Positions 18,101-26,594 of a stretch of 64,000 bases of DNA are shown piece by piece. The translations under genes were made by a program, and so were the position numbers. Position 1 is the first letter of the stretch, and each line of letters opens with the position of its first letter. The stretch is from Caldilineaceae bacterium (GTDB taxonomy: Bacteria > Chloroflexota > Anaerolineae > Caldilineales > Caldilineaceae). Under the pieces are notes generated by a model. The model had not been told where the DNA came from and made no database searches. It saw only the letters and a program-made list of their open reading frames with translations. Where the stretch lies: NCBI GenBank assembly GCA_022821545.1, contig JAJEDJ010000030.1, forward strand, positions 248,001-312,000, in the 5' to 3' direction.

Positions 18101-19487
18101 CCTTTCCTGGCAGCGCCCCGGCGAGGAGGAGAAGATCATTCAAACGTCAGCCCTGCACGTGTCGCCTGTAGAAAGCAATGGTCTGTTGGGGCGATACTAT
18201 GCCAACGGAAACTGGGAGGATCCGCCGGCATTCACCCGTATCGACCCGCAGATCAACCTCTATTTTCACGATATCCCGCTGCCCCGCCCCTATACCGTGG
18301 AATGGCGGGGCAAGCTGGTCGTCCCATACGATGGCCTATACCGTCTGGGAATCGAGTCCATTGACGAGTCGGAGCTGTGGATAGACGGGGAGTCGGTCGC
18401 TGCAAGCCCGGAACCAAATCAGTACGACGAAGACACAATCACATTGACAGCCGGGCTGCACGACATACGCATCCGCTATGTTGCCCGCACATCCCACTAT
18501 CATGTCAACCTCCACTGGGCGCCGCCGGGACAGGAGCGCACGTTGGTGCAGACCGAGGCGCTCATCCCCCCGCAGGGCAGCTACAATCACCTGTCCGCTG
18601 AGGACCTTGCGATATTCGATAGGACGCCGGAGGCAACGATTGGGGGCCTTCCTCTTAACGTAATGCCTCTTCCGGTGGATGAGCGGCAGACAGTCGCCTT
18701 TGAAGTCGTAAGCGACATATTCGAGCGCCCTCGAGGCGTAACTGCAGCCAACGGCAGGCTGTACGTCGTCGATCCCAGCCGGAAGTCTCTGTCCGTCCTG
18801 GATTCGGAGGGACGGGAGATAGCCCGGATTCGCCGTTCAAATCGACGATTCAGCGAACCGGTCGACATCGCCGCGGATGCGGCCGGCGCCATCTATGTTC
18901 TTGATGCGGGAAACGGAGGTCAGGTTTCCGTCCATGACGCCGCCGGCGAATTTGTGCGCATGGTCCCCTTGCCTGAAGAGTTAGTGGTAAAGAGCAGGGG
19001 TCTTGACGTTGACATGCACGGGCGGATCTGGGTGGCCATGACGCCGGCGATGGCGGTGGCGGCCTTCGACCAGGAGGGCCGGGAGCTGGCGCGAATTTCG
19101 ACAGTCCTGACGGGAGGAGACTTTCAGCCGGTCGACGTGGCTTTCCGTGGCGACGACGCCATCTATGTCTCTACCGCGAGTACCACCGCGGTCATTCGTT
19201 TCTCACTCAGCGGTGAGCCGCTGAAGCTGTGGTCTCTGACAGCGGCAAATAGTATGGACGGCCCGCACTTGGCGTTAGACGATGAAGGCAATCTGTACGT
19301 AACCCAACCGGAACAGGGGGGCTTTCTGCGCATCTCCGAGGATAAAGAGGAGAATACCAAAGTATGGGCTCTCCCGGCCAGCGAACCAATACGCAAGCTG
19401 GTGGGCATCAGCGTGGGCCCAAACAGGGAATTGGTTTTGACCGACAGCGAGAACGGAAAGGTCTATATTGTCCCCCTTTCGCCATAG
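15189..19487 (+). CDS. Giant membrane protein: zinc ribbons, GT39-like glycosyltransferase, two PA14 domains, NHL propeller
   Basis: 1432 residues. Residues 13-57 hold eight Cys as CxxC pairs (13/16, 27/30, 40/43, 54/57), two cytosolic zinc ribbons. About residues 160-720 are a polytopic membrane region of the GT39/ArnT/PMT superfamily, with the acidic catalytic-loop motif WYDEADFALQAQRIL near residue 340 and SRWSVNFSRIGMF later; these enzymes use lipid-linked sugar donors on the outer side of the membrane. PA14-like beta-sandwiches follow at about 855-985 and 996-1135 (EWNGILNIERYGPHKFVL; EWRGKLVVPYDGLYRLGI). About 1160-1432 is an NHL-type propeller with repeats such as GRLYVVDPSRKSLSVLDSEG. 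This order is unusual. It probably glycosylates surface proteins or lipids and binds glycan outside the cell; that role is inferred. Confidence 0.88.
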   Translation: MLNTEETREQRTCTACGHANRPVAIFCENCGESLPDQTFCAQCGELLVQGARFCHACGSSLTHHGLQQERERQSGGDSPDTGQRQDSSAPDGIKMLETPRRMVAAFIAICSRMVVGLATPPAPEVPDRLEEPSGRPGPTGTALPNASERVASLGSPETVRANVFWAMAAIAVAVGGQLLLGLGRTVPAVGLYAAGIALAVWSFRLNSDDAVPVADPGTAWRLSLKWLAPILLLPVLPAALSLNRLLTDPRHPPDSFWLLHFASILLFIACILVADRRLVLAGFQVAPRLKELKSSFLETADDPRPWRTWERLAAVAILCAGQFLRLYDLPDFPFGTWYDEADFALQAQRILQEPAYRPLFIDSIHGPAHYIYLVSSLFWVLPDVTFVVRLASVLLGTLSIAAAFMAGNQLFGRGPGLMLAFLVAVSRWSVNFSRIGMFNIPVTLFAFLGIGFLLRALRSNRLTDYLWAGLLLGFGYNFYLGFTLFLMVVSLFVFRYFVSNIGTLRHQWKGLLVTAMGVLLFLAPLAVFSQEEPDIFFRRTRTVSIFNEYPSDQVVDKLLESAVTHFLMYNVRGDPNGRHNLPGEPTLAPVAGALFVLGVGMSLASLWRRRSILLLAWLLVMMSGGIFSLSFEAPQSLRAIGALPAVYLLATLPLVQLWQNWRAATAAAIAPREQAGNGTGERKGLSALLGLKVLWGRLQFSLVRRGPILFLCALFLAITAHNCKVYFVDQRNSFSVWNAYSTGESIAAEVIAENAKSADTDTFVTSRFAHHPTVRFIGNAESSYQSIDYTATLPMPLSPDREAIFLMDPERRSFFEQARSFYPNGDFVEHKPPFGGPTVLYEFRLRPSDISSIQGISLSYFEGSEWSGTPVKVERQATVSVDWPREAPFSGPFSAEWNGILNIERYGPHKFVLRAPSVAELYIDEELAARLEGESDPDAAEGIGEVSAALNLALGLHRVRIRAVGGHGPVTLSWQRPGEEEKIIQTSALHVSPVESNGLLGRYYANGNWEDPPAFTRIDPQINLYFHDIPLPRPYTVEWRGKLVVPYDGLYRLGIESIDESELWIDGESVAASPEPNQYDEDTITLTAGLHDIRIRYVARTSHYHVNLHWAPPGQERTLVQTEALIPPQGSYNHLSAEDLAIFDRTPEATIGGLPLNVMPLPVDERQTVAFEVVSDIFERPRGVTAANGRLYVVDPSRKSLSVLDSEGREIARIRRSNRRFSEPVDIAADAAGAIYVLDAGNGGQVSVHDAAGEFVRMVPLPEELVVKSRGLDVDMHGRIWVAMTPAMAVAAFDQEGRELARISTVLTGGDFQPVDVAFRGDDAIYVSTASTTAVIRFSLSGEPLKLWSLTAANSMDGPHLALDDEGNLYVTQPEQGGFLRISEDKEENTKVWALPASEPIRKLVGISVGPNRELVLTDSENGKVYIVPLSP

Positions 19488-19549
19488 ACCGTGCGACTGT
19501 ATCGCGCACTCTCCGATAGACCAATCCAGCCGTAGCCGGTCCGGCCCAG

Positions 19550-19578
19550 TTGACAGATGCCGGGGATTTCTGTATTTT
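19550..19578 (+). promoter_or_regulatory. Sigma70 promoter for the 19637 gene
   Basis: Perfect TTGACA (19550-19555), 17-base spacer, TATTTT (19573-19578). The ATG at 19637 follows 58 bases downstream, with GAGGAGAAAG as ribosome site. Confidence 0.65.
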
Positions 19579-19636
19579 CAATTCGTTATGTGAAGCAATT
19601 TCGCTGTAGAAGGCGCATACCTTTGAGGAGAAAGTA

Positions 19637-20638
19637 ATGGAACTCCAGACGAAGCAGCCGCCCGAACTGGAATTCAGTATGCCGGAAGTCGAAGAATCGT
19701 TGACCGCCTACCTCTCTGCCATCGGCGGCGCGATCATCGGCCTGCTTCTCACCCTCCTCGTTCTGGCGATCTGGAACGGCGGCACCTTGAACTTCACCAA
19801 TATTTCCAGGGTGAATGCCATCGACGCCGGCCTCACCGACGTCGCTGCCGACCTCGAAACAGTAAACGCAAACGTCGACGCCCTCGGCGGACGCCTCATC
19901 CTGCTCGAACAGGAGTCCGGCGCGGTCGCGGCACTGCAAAAGAGCCTCGCCGAACTGGACGCGAGCCTGGCTAACCTCGACCGCACGCTCAGCGACCAGG
20001 GCATCCAACTCAGCCAGCTGGACATCGCCGTCGCAGATCTCGAGGTCACCAGGCGCAACTTCGACCTCTTTACTGCGGCCCTCACTGACGCGCTGGCGCA
20101 AATGGAGACGGGAGCTACTGCCGCACTGTCAGACAGCGGCGGCGCCTCTCAAAGGATCCGGTCCGCTCCGTCAACCACCAGCGTGTCCCGCGCCGACGAG
20201 CGACAGACTGCAGATTCGGCAGGTTCGAAGACCTCAACCACTGACACCGGTTCACAGGCGAGCGACTCTGCGCAACCTGACCGACCACTTCCCCCGCCGG
20301 CTATAGTCGTGAGCGACAAAGTCGCGCCTGATGCGCTACTCGTCTATCTCTTTCTCGACGGAAACGCCGACGGCCTGTTCGATGCCGACGAGAACCTCAT
20401 CGCCGGCGCCACCGTGACGCTCACTTCCCCGGACGGAAGAGCCGTTGCCGCTGAGAACAGTGTCGGTTCCACCGGTACACTCTTCGAAGAACTGAACGGC
20501 GGCGAGTTCACAGTTTCCGTGGATGATGTGCAGGGCTACACTCTTGCCAGCCTCAACAGCACGACCGTAGACATCGACCCCGAGGCCGGCTCCGGCCAGA
20601 TCATCTACTTTGCCGTCATAACGACTGCAGGGGACTGA
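19637..20638 (+). CDS. Membrane-anchored coiled-coil protein with SdrD B-like domain
   Basis: 333 residues. A short cytosolic N-terminus precedes one membrane helix (about 30-55, AIIGLLLTLLVLAIW). A heptad-rich coiled coil of Leu/Asp/Ala (LQKSLAELDASLANLDRTL) runs to about residue 150. A Ser/Thr/Asp/Gln-rich linker follows (160-220), then a C-terminal beta-sandwich with VYLFLDGNADGLFDADEN and LIAGATVTLTSPDG, the SdrD B/Cna-type adhesin fold with a Ca-binding-like DxNxDGxxD loop. It probably projects outside the cell as a stalk or scaffold. I do not recognise a named family for the whole protein. It has its own promoter and is convergent with rsmD. Confidence 0.8.
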   Translation: MELQTKQPPELEFSMPEVEESLTAYLSAIGGAIIGLLLTLLVLAIWNGGTLNFTNISRVNAIDAGLTDVAADLETVNANVDALGGRLILLEQESGAVAALQKSLAELDASLANLDRTLSDQGIQLSQLDIAVADLEVTRRNFDLFTAALTDALAQMETGATAALSDSGGASQRIRSAPSTTSVSRADERQTADSAGSKTSTTDTGSQASDSAQPDRPLPPPAIVVSDKVAPDALLVYLFLDGNADGLFDADENLIAGATVTLTSPDGRAVAAENSVGSTGTLFEELNGGEFTVSVDDVQGYTLASLNSTTVDIDPEAGSGQIIYFAVITTAGD

Positions 20639-20669
20639 TTGTACGGGGTCGACCGCCGCCGATCGCAGT

Positions 20670-21230
20670 TTACTCGGCGGCCTCGGCAACTTCATAAAAG
20701 ATAAGCAGCACCGAACCGTAGCGGCGCCTGTCGAACTCGATCAATGTATCGAGTGCGAGCGGCGCCTCTTCGTGCGGGTCGATCTGGACGATGACGACGC
20801 TGTCCTCCACCAACAGCTCTGCCCTGGCATCGACCGCCTCCAACGCCTTCTTCCACAGCTCCCGGTACTGAGGCGGCGCGATGTAGATCAGGTCGAACGG
20901 CTCGCCGTCAAACTTCTCGATGAAGTCGAAGCTGTCACGTCTCGCAACCGTCGCACTTTCTGCCACTCGGCAATGAGTCAGATTCTGTAGAATCGTGCGG
21001 ACCGCCGCACGACTTCGGTCAACGAAGAAGACGTGCTCCGCGCCCCGGCTCAGCGCTTCAATGCCCACCGCGCCGGTGCCCCCGAACAGGTCCAGTACGT
21101 ATCGCCCCTCGATCCAGTTTCCCAGAATCGAAAAAAGGGCCTCCTTCGCCCGGTCCGTGATGGGACGCGTGCCGTCCCCTGGAACCGACTGCAGCCTGTG
21201 CCCTCTGGCGCTTCCTGAAATAACTCGCAT
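20670..21230 (-). CDS. rsmD: 16S rRNA guanine-N2-methyltransferase RsmD family
   Basis: 186 residues, usual RsmD length. It starts MRVISGSARGHRLQSV and has TRPITDRAKEALFSIL, then the SAM-binding DLFGGTGAVGIEALSRGA, all diagnostic of RsmD, which methylates G966 of 16S rRNA during 30S assembly. The catalytic motif IV, normally (D/N)PPF/Y, reads APPQY (about residues 117-121): the acidic or amide residue that holds the target amine is replaced by Ala. Either this lineage uses a variant site or the activity is altered. Product assignment is firm at family level. Confidence 0.9.
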   Translation of the reverse strand: MRVISGSARGHRLQSVPGDGTRPITDRAKEALFSILGNWIEGRYVLDLFGGTGAVGIEALSRGAEHVFFVDRSRAAVRTILQNLTHCRVAESATVARRDSFDFIEKFDGEPFDLIYIAPPQYRELWKKALEAVDARAELLVEDSVVIVQIDPHEEAPLALDTLIEFDRRRYGSVLLIFYEVAEAAE

Positions 21231-21341
21231 AGCCAGCGAAATCCGAATACCTCCAGGCCGGCCTCCCGCCCGCTGAACGGGTTGGCGCCACCCAAATGTC
21301 GCGTCACAGGATTATAGTTGCGATCATGCGATTTCCGACAA

Positions 21342-21370
21342 TTGCGCGATATCAAGGCCTGAGATACAAT
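21342..21370 (+). promoter_or_regulatory. Promoter of the gcvP riboswitch transcript
   Basis: TTGCGC (21342-21347), 17-base spacer, TACAAT (21365-21370). It places the start of transcription about 30 bases before the first glycine aptamer. Confidence 0.55.
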
Positions 21371-21407
21371 TGCCCGCGTCAGGATTAGAAACTGAATATT
21401 TGCTGAT

Positions 21408-21662
21408 GCGCGACGAGAGAGACTTCACAAGCGAAGCGCCGAAGGGGCAAGCCGGCAGGACGACCCAACCTGCCCGGTCACACTCTCAGGCAAAAGGATC
21501 GTCGCGATACGGCACCTTTGGAAAGCGCCGCTAACAGGTTCTTAGCGGCCACCGACGGGGCAATCGCACGCCGGCAGAGAAAGGGAGGACAGGAGAATAC
21601 CTCCCCGATTTCACATTTATGCCGCGACGGTGTGCGCCAATCTCTCAGGTCAAGGACAGAGG
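21408..21662 (+). promoter_or_regulatory. Tandem glycine riboswitch
   Basis: Two aptamers lie in line upstream of gcvP. Aptamer 1: P1 pairs CGCGACGA (21409-21416) with TCGTCGCG (21499-21506), enclosing GAGAGAC, AGCGCCGAAGGGGCAAGCC and CTCTCAGGCAAAAGGA, all family signatures. A short linker leads to aptamer 2: CCTTTG (21515-21520) pairs with CAGAGG (21657-21662), enclosing GGAAAGCGCC, CCACCGACGGGGCAATCGC and TCTCTCAGGTCAAGGACAG. Glycine binding is expected to switch on glycine cleavage. A terminator hairpin follows directly. Confidence 0.93.
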
Positions 21663-21664
21663 CA

Positions 21665-21694
21665 ACGGGCACTCTTTTGAGATGCCCGTTTTTT
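21665..21694 (+). terminator. Riboswitch-controlled intrinsic terminator
   Basis: ACGGGCACTC-tttt-GAG-a-TGCCCGT forms a 10-bp stem with one bulged A, followed by a run of six T. The 5' arm begins three bases after aptamer 2, so folding of the aptamer can compete with it. This indicates transcriptional control. Confidence 0.9.
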
Positions 21695-21772
21695 CTTTCC
21701 ACAAAACGGTGACCTCACCGCCGCCGCAGCGAAGGCGGCCAAAGAGTGGGGCTGTGACCAAAGGAGAGATCC

Positions 21773-24700
21773 ATGAGCCAGCAATTCTACGCACACCCGT
21801 CCAAAGCCGCGGGAAACGGCCTCGGCCATACCTCCGCGGCCAGTATCGCCGACAACTCCGCGAAGCGGGACGGCCGGGAAGCCCTGCTCCAGCGCACAGA
21901 TGCCTTTGTGCCCCGTCACCTGGGGCCGGACCGCGACGAGCAGGAGGAGATGCTGCAAACAGTCGGCGTGGAATCCCTCGATCAACTGATCGACCAGACG
22001 ATTCCCGCCCCGATCCGACTCCGGCGCCTCCTTGCCCTCCCCGGGCCGCGCCCCGAATCGGACGTTCTGGACGAAATGGCCGAATTCGCCGGCAGCAACC
22101 AGCTCTTCCGCTCCTTCATCGGTATGGGCTACTATGACACCATTACGCCTCCCGTCATTCTCCGCAACGTCCTCGAGAATCCCGGCTGGTACACACAGTA
22201 CACGCCCTATCAGGCCGAAATCGCACAGGGACGCCTGGAAGCCTTGCTCAACTTCCAGACAATGGTTTCCGACCTCACAGCCCTCGACATCGCCAACGCC
22301 TCCCTGCTTGACGAAGCCACCGCCGCCGCCGAGGCCATGATGATGTGCAAGCGCGCCCAGAAACGCGGCGCCTCAGCGGAAATCTTCTTTGTCTCCGAGA
22401 AGGTACACCCCCAGACCATCGACACCATCAAAGTCCGCGCCGAGCCCCTGGGCTACACCATCGTCGTCGGCGACCACAACGACTACCGCCCGGACTCCGA
22501 CACCTTCGGCATCCTTTTGCAGTACCCAGACACCGAAGGTAGCATCAACGACTACCGCGGCCTGGTCGAAGAGGCTCGCGCCGCCGGCGCCCTGATCGTA
22601 GTCGCCACCGATCTCCTGGCCCTGACCCTGCTCACGCCCCCGGGCGAATGGGGCGCCGACATCGCCGTCGGTAGCGCCCAGCGGCTTGGCGTGCCCATGG
22701 CCTACGGCGGCCCTCATGCCGCATTCATGGCCACTCGCGATCAGCTCAAACGACAAATGCCCGGCCGCCTCGTCGGCGTCTCCCAGGACGCCCAGGGCAG
22801 GACGGCTCTGCGTCTTGCCCTCCAGACCAGGGAACAACACATCCGCCGCGACAAGGCCACCAGCAACATCTGCACGGCCCAGGTACTCCTGGCGATCATG
22901 GCCTCAATGTACGCCGTTTATCACGGTCCCGCCGGCCTCAAAAGAATCGCCCTGCGGATTCAACTCCTGACTTCCATCCTTGCCTCCGAGCTGCAAAAGG
23001 AGGGTTACCGGATCACGCAATCCGGTTCCGGTCCCCTTTTCGACACGATCAAGATCGACGGCGGACCCCGCACACAGAGCGAGCTCCGCCGCGCCGCCGC
23101 CGCTCATCGCCTCAACCTGCGCCTGTACCAGGACGGGGCGGTCGGCATCTCTCTCGACGAAAAAACTACCGCCGCCGAGCTGCAAGCTCTGCTGGAGATA
23201 TTCGGCAGCGGTCCGCTGTCCGAATCCGCTTCAGCAACTCAGGACGGCCGGCCGAACGCCGCCGGCCCCGAACTGGCCGCGCTCGCCAGCGAAGTCGCTC
23301 TCGACTATCCCAAGCCCTTTGCCCGTACAAGCTCCTATCTGACCCATCCGATCTTCAACACCATGAAGTCGGAGACCGAGATGCTACGCTACATCACCAA
23401 GCTGCAGAACCGGGATCTCTCCCTCGCCCACTCCATGATCCCTCTCGGCTCCTGCACCATGAAACTGAACGCCACCGCCGAGATGATCCCTGTCACCTGG
23501 CCCCAATTCAGCGGGCTCCACCCCTTCGCTCCCCTGGAGCAGGCTAAGGGCTACCTCGAACTCTTTGACCGCCTCGCACAGGCTCTGGCCGAGATTACCG
23601 GCTTCGCCGCCGTCTCCTTCCAGCCCAATGCCGGCTCCCAGGGCGAATACGCCGGCCTGCTCGCGATCCGGGCTTGGCACCTCAACCGCGGCGAAGACCA
23701 ACGCGACATCTGCCTCATCCCCTCCTCTGCCCACGGCACCAACCCAGCCAGCGCAGTGATGGCCGGCATGAAGGTTGTCGTCGTCCGCTGCGACGAAGAC
23801 GGCAACATCGACGTGCCCGACCTCAAAGCCAAAGCCGAACGGCACAGCCGGCAGCTCGCCGCGCTCATGGTCACCTACCCCAGCACGCACGGCGTCTTTG
23901 AAGAGGCCATCCAGGAAGTCTGCGATCTCGTTCACCTCCATGGCGGCCAGGTCTATATGGACGGCGCAAACATGAACGCCCAGGTCGGTCTCTGCCGACC
24001 GGGGGACATGGGCGCCGACGTCTGCCACCTCAACCTGCACAAGACCTTCTGCATCCCTCACGGCGGCGGCGGACCCGGAATGGGACCGATCTGCGTCGCC
24101 GAACATCTCGCGCCCTTCCTCCCCGGCCACGCCGTCGTGCCTGGCATCGGCGGCCCAAGCGCCATCGGCGCCGTATCGGCCGCGCCATGGGGCAGCGCCG
24201 CCATTCTGCCGATCTCCTACGCCTACATCGCCATGATGGGCGGCGCCGGCCTTACCGAAGCCACCCGCATCGCCATTCTCAACGCAAACTACATCGCCGC
24301 CCGTCTCGAACACGCCTACCCCGTCCTCTACAAGGGCGCCCAGGGCCGCGTGGCCCACGAATGCATCATCGACACACGTTTCCTGAAGGATCACGGACTC
24401 CAGGTCGACGACATTGCAAAACGCCTCATCGACTTCGGCTTCCACGCCCCCACCATGTCCTTCCCCGTCGCCGGCACGCTCATGATCGAGCCCACCGAAA
24501 GTGAATCCAAGGAGGAGATCGACCGTTTCTGCGCAGCCATGCTCGCGATTCGTGAGGAAATCCAGGCCGTTCAGGACGGCAAAATCAGTCCCGAGGACTC
24601 GCCTCTCCACCACGCCCCCCACACCGCCGACCTGGTCACCGCCGACCGGTGGGATCGCGCCTACAGTCGCGGAACCGCCGCCTTCCCCGCCAACTGGGTG

Positions 24701-24799
24701 CGAGAAAACAAATTCTGGCCCGCAGTCAGCCGTATCGACAACACCTACGGAGACCGCAACCTGGTCTGCGCCTGCCCGCCCCTGGAGACCTACGCCTAG
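21773..24799 (+). CDS. gcvP: Glycine dehydrogenase (decarboxylating), P-protein of the glycine cleavage system
   Basis: 1008 residues, a full-length fused P-protein (both the former P1 and P2 halves in one chain). It catalyses PLP-dependent decarboxylation of glycine and passes aminomethyl to the lipoyl H-protein. Landmarks: [17 protein letters not shown] and [15 protein letters not shown] at the N-terminus, [15 protein letters not shown] in the centre, and the PLP lysine about residue 757 in [19 protein letters not shown]. About 40 residues precede the usual N-terminus. AAGGAGAG precedes the ATG. It is the only glycine-cleavage gene here; gcvT, gcvH and lpd are not in the window. Transcription is controlled by the tandem glycine riboswitch. 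Confidence 0.97.
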   Translation: MSQQFYAHPSKAAGNGLGHTSAASIADNSAKRDGREALLQRTDAFVPRHLGPDRDEQEEMLQTVGVESLDQLIDQTIPAPIRLRRLLALPGPRPESDVLDEMAEFAGSNQLFRSFIGMGYYDTITPPVILRNVLENPGWYTQYTPYQAEIAQGRLEALLNFQTMVSDLTALDIANASLLDEATAAAEAMMMCKRAQKRGASAEIFFVSEKVHPQTIDTIKVRAEPLGYTIVVGDHNDYRPDSDTFGILLQYPDTEGSINDYRGLVEEARAAGALIVVATDLLALTLLTPPGEWGADIAVGSAQRLGVPMAYGGPHAAFMATRDQLKRQMPGRLVGVSQDAQGRTALRLALQTREQHIRRDKATSNICTAQVLLAIMASMYAVYHGPAGLKRIALRIQLLTSILASELQKEGYRITQSGSGPLFDTIKIDGGPRTQSELRRAAAAHRLNLRLYQDGAVGISLDEKTTAAELQALLEIFGSGPLSESASATQDGRPNAAGPELAALASEVALDYPKPFARTSSYLTHPIFNTMKSETEMLRYITKLQNRDLSLAHSMIPLGSCTMKLNATAEMIPVTWPQFSGLHPFAPLEQAKGYLELFDRLAQALAEITGFAAVSFQPNAGSQGEYAGLLAIRAWHLNRGEDQRDICLIPSSAHGTNPASAVMAGMKVVVVRCDEDGNIDVPDLKAKAERHSRQLAALMVTYPSTHGVFEEAIQEVCDLVHLHGGQVYMDGANMNAQVGLCRPGDMGADVCHLNLHKTFCIPHGGGGPGMGPICVAEHLAPFLPGHAVVPGIGGPSAIGAVSAAPWGSAAILPISYAYIAMMGGAGLTEATRIAILNANYIAARLEHAYPVLYKGAQGRVAHECIIDTRFLKDHGLQVDDIAKRLIDFGFHAPTMSFPVAGTLMIEPTESESKEEIDRFCAAMLAIREEIQAVQDGKISPEDSPLHHAPHTADLVTADRWDRAYSRGTAAFPANWVRENKFWPAVSRIDNTYGDRNLVCACPPLETYA

Positions 24800-24956
24800 A
24801 CACAGCTGCGATTGGTGTGAATCGATATCGCCGCCAATTCAATGTCAGGCCTCGTCCCGCAGATCGCAGTTGAAGGGGGCAGGCCGTTCCATTTCCGGCG
24901 GCATCCAGGTGAGCGCCTGCATTGCGTTTTCCCACACCGGGGATGAGCGATCGCTG

Positions 24957-24985
24957 TTGACACCAAATGTAATGACGTATATAGT
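24957..24985 (+). promoter_or_regulatory. Sigma70 promoter for the first CUT1 sugar operon
   Basis: TTGACA (24957-24962), 17-base spacer, TATAGT (24980-24985). It lies in the 304-base gap between gcvP and the binding-protein gene; nothing else is convincing there. Confidence 0.65.
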
Positions 24986-25103
24986 TTCTTGCGGAGCCGC
25001 AGGGCCGAAGAGGAGGCAGGAGACCCTCCCTTGACCCGTCTTCGCTCTCTGCACCACATGTGTCTTGCCTGAGGCAGCGAAACAATCAAGGAGGCTTGCC
25101 GAA

Positions 25104-26441
25104 ATGTCTTATCAGATCAAACGAAAGCAAGAGCAGAGGCGCAGCACGCTCAACCGGCGTGACTTCCTGCGCAGTGCAAGCGCGCTGGCCGGACTTGGGC
25201 TGCTTGCAGCCTGCGCACCGGCCGCACAGCCAGCCGGTGAGGCGGGCTCCGACGCACCGGCAGAGAGAAGCAGGGTCCGCTACCTGTCCTGGTGGTTCGA
25301 AGAGGGCAATCGCGGCGAAACCTGGAACAATTTTGTCGATGAGTTCAACGAATACCAGACCGAGATCGAAGTCGTAGCCGAAAACATCCCATTCGACCAG
25401 TATACGACCAAAACAATTGTCGGCACGCAGTCCGGCCAGTTGGATGGCGACATTGTCATGGCCACGCCTGAACTGGCGCCGCGCCTGATCCAGTCCGACC
25501 TGCTCGTCCCTCTGGATGACGTCCTTGTGCGCAACAGCATCACCGATTTGAGTTCCGCCCACGACGCCCTGCGTAAGGACGGCAACCTCTACGGCCTCGA
25601 TATGGTTACGGTTGCTTTCGGCATTCTCTACAACAAGGACCGTTACGAGGAAGCAGGAATCACGCCGGCCACGACGCCGCAGGAGTGGGTAGACGTAAGC
25701 GCCGCACTGACCGATCGCGAGAATCAGAAGTATGGCTTCTTCGCTACTCACCTGGTCAGCGAACCGTCCGACTTCTGGTTCCAGTTGGAAGTGTGGTGCA
25801 TGCCTTACGACGGCATTTGGGCTGAAGGGACGACCCCCCTGCTGACCTCGGATCCGATCATTCAGGGTCTCAAGCTGTTCAAGCAGATGTATGACGCCGC
25901 CATGCCGCAGGGCGCGGACAATCCAACCGGTTACCGGCTCTTCCAGAACGGCGACGTGGCCCAGGGCCTCTATGTCTCCGCGGCCGTCGGCGCCTTTACC
26001 AAGGACGCCCCGGACCTCTATCCAAAGCTGCGCAGCGCCCCCATCCCCTGGGAGACCAATAAGTCGATTGCACGCATCCACCCGATGATGATCAACAAGG
26101 ACTCCGAAGTCGTCGAAGAGTCCATGGAGTTCGTCACCTACATGTATAAGCCGGACAACTACCGCCGTATGGTTGAAGGCTGCCAGGACGTGATCTTCGC
26201 CCAGCCTTCCGCTGCCAGGCAGGAGTACCTGGATGGACTTGAGTGGCTGAAACCCGGCTATTTCGGCGTTGACTATGTAACGCCTTTCGATATTGTCGGC
26301 GACTTCGTCTACAATTTCAACGAGTTCGGGCAGATCGTTATCACCAATTTCGCCGACGTGCTCAATGCCGGCAAATCGGTTGAGGAAGCGATGGAAATCG
26401 CACAGGTGCAGGCCGAGGACCTGGCCGAACGCATCTCATAG
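25104..26441 (+). CDS. Sugar ABC transporter substrate-binding protein, family 1 (Tat lipoprotein)
   Basis: 445 residues. ATG at 25104 (AAGGAGG 9 bases upstream) is chosen over an in-frame start 39 bases earlier. The N-terminus has a twin-arginine signal, LNRRDFLRSASALAGLG, and lipobox LAAC, followed by a Pro/Ala-rich linker. The mature protein is a family 1 (MalE/UgpB-like) binding protein: YLSWWFEEGNRGETWNNFVDEFN near the N-terminus, YGLDMVTVAFGILYNKDRYEEAG, and a C-terminal helix ending EEAMEIAQVQAEDLAERIS. It captures a sugar outside the membrane for the two permeases downstream. Ligand unknown. Confidence 0.94.
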   Translation: MSYQIKRKQEQRRSTLNRRDFLRSASALAGLGLLAACAPAAQPAGEAGSDAPAERSRVRYLSWWFEEGNRGETWNNFVDEFNEYQTEIEVVAENIPFDQYTTKTIVGTQSGQLDGDIVMATPELAPRLIQSDLLVPLDDVLVRNSITDLSSAHDALRKDGNLYGLDMVTVAFGILYNKDRYEEAGITPATTPQEWVDVSAALTDRENQKYGFFATHLVSEPSDFWFQLEVWCMPYDGIWAEGTTPLLTSDPIIQGLKLFKQMYDAAMPQGADNPTGYRLFQNGDVAQGLYVSAAVGAFTKDAPDLYPKLRSAPIPWETNKSIARIHPMMINKDSEVVEESMEFVTYMYKPDNYRRMVEGCQDVIFAQPSAARQEYLDGLEWLKPGYFGVDYVTPFDIVGDFVYNFNEFGQIVITNFADVLNAGKSVEEAMEIAQVQAEDLAERIS

Positions 26442-26448
26442 TGCGGAA

Positions 26449-26499
26449 GGCGAGGGGTGATGAGAGTTGAACGAACTGTTCTCGTACATCCCCCTCGCC
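26449..26499 (+). promoter_or_regulatory. Intergenic hairpin after the binding-protein gene
   Basis: GGCGAGGGGtgATG (26449-26462) pairs with CATcCCCCTCGCC (26487-26499), a 12-bp stem beginning 8 bases after the stop codon. There is no T-run, so it is more likely an mRNA-stabilising or partial-attenuating element than a full terminator. Confidence 0.7.
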
Positions 26500-26594
26500 G
26501 TCTATCAATGCGTGACGAAATCCCGACCGGTTAAAACAACGCCTGCTCTGGCAGGACTCACTCACCTCTCGCAAGACGCCAGATCAATTCAACA

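Noticed and set aside
23384-24622. Long minus-strand frame opposite gcvP
   Set aside because: A shadow frame of GC-rich coding sequence; no motifs, and gcvP is unambiguous.
24845-25057. Minus-strand 70-codon frame after gcvP with protein-like composition (ETIYVITFGVNSDR)
   Set aside because: It overlaps a good promoter for the next operon, has a weak GTG start and no recognised family. A decayed gene fragment is possible but not supportable.
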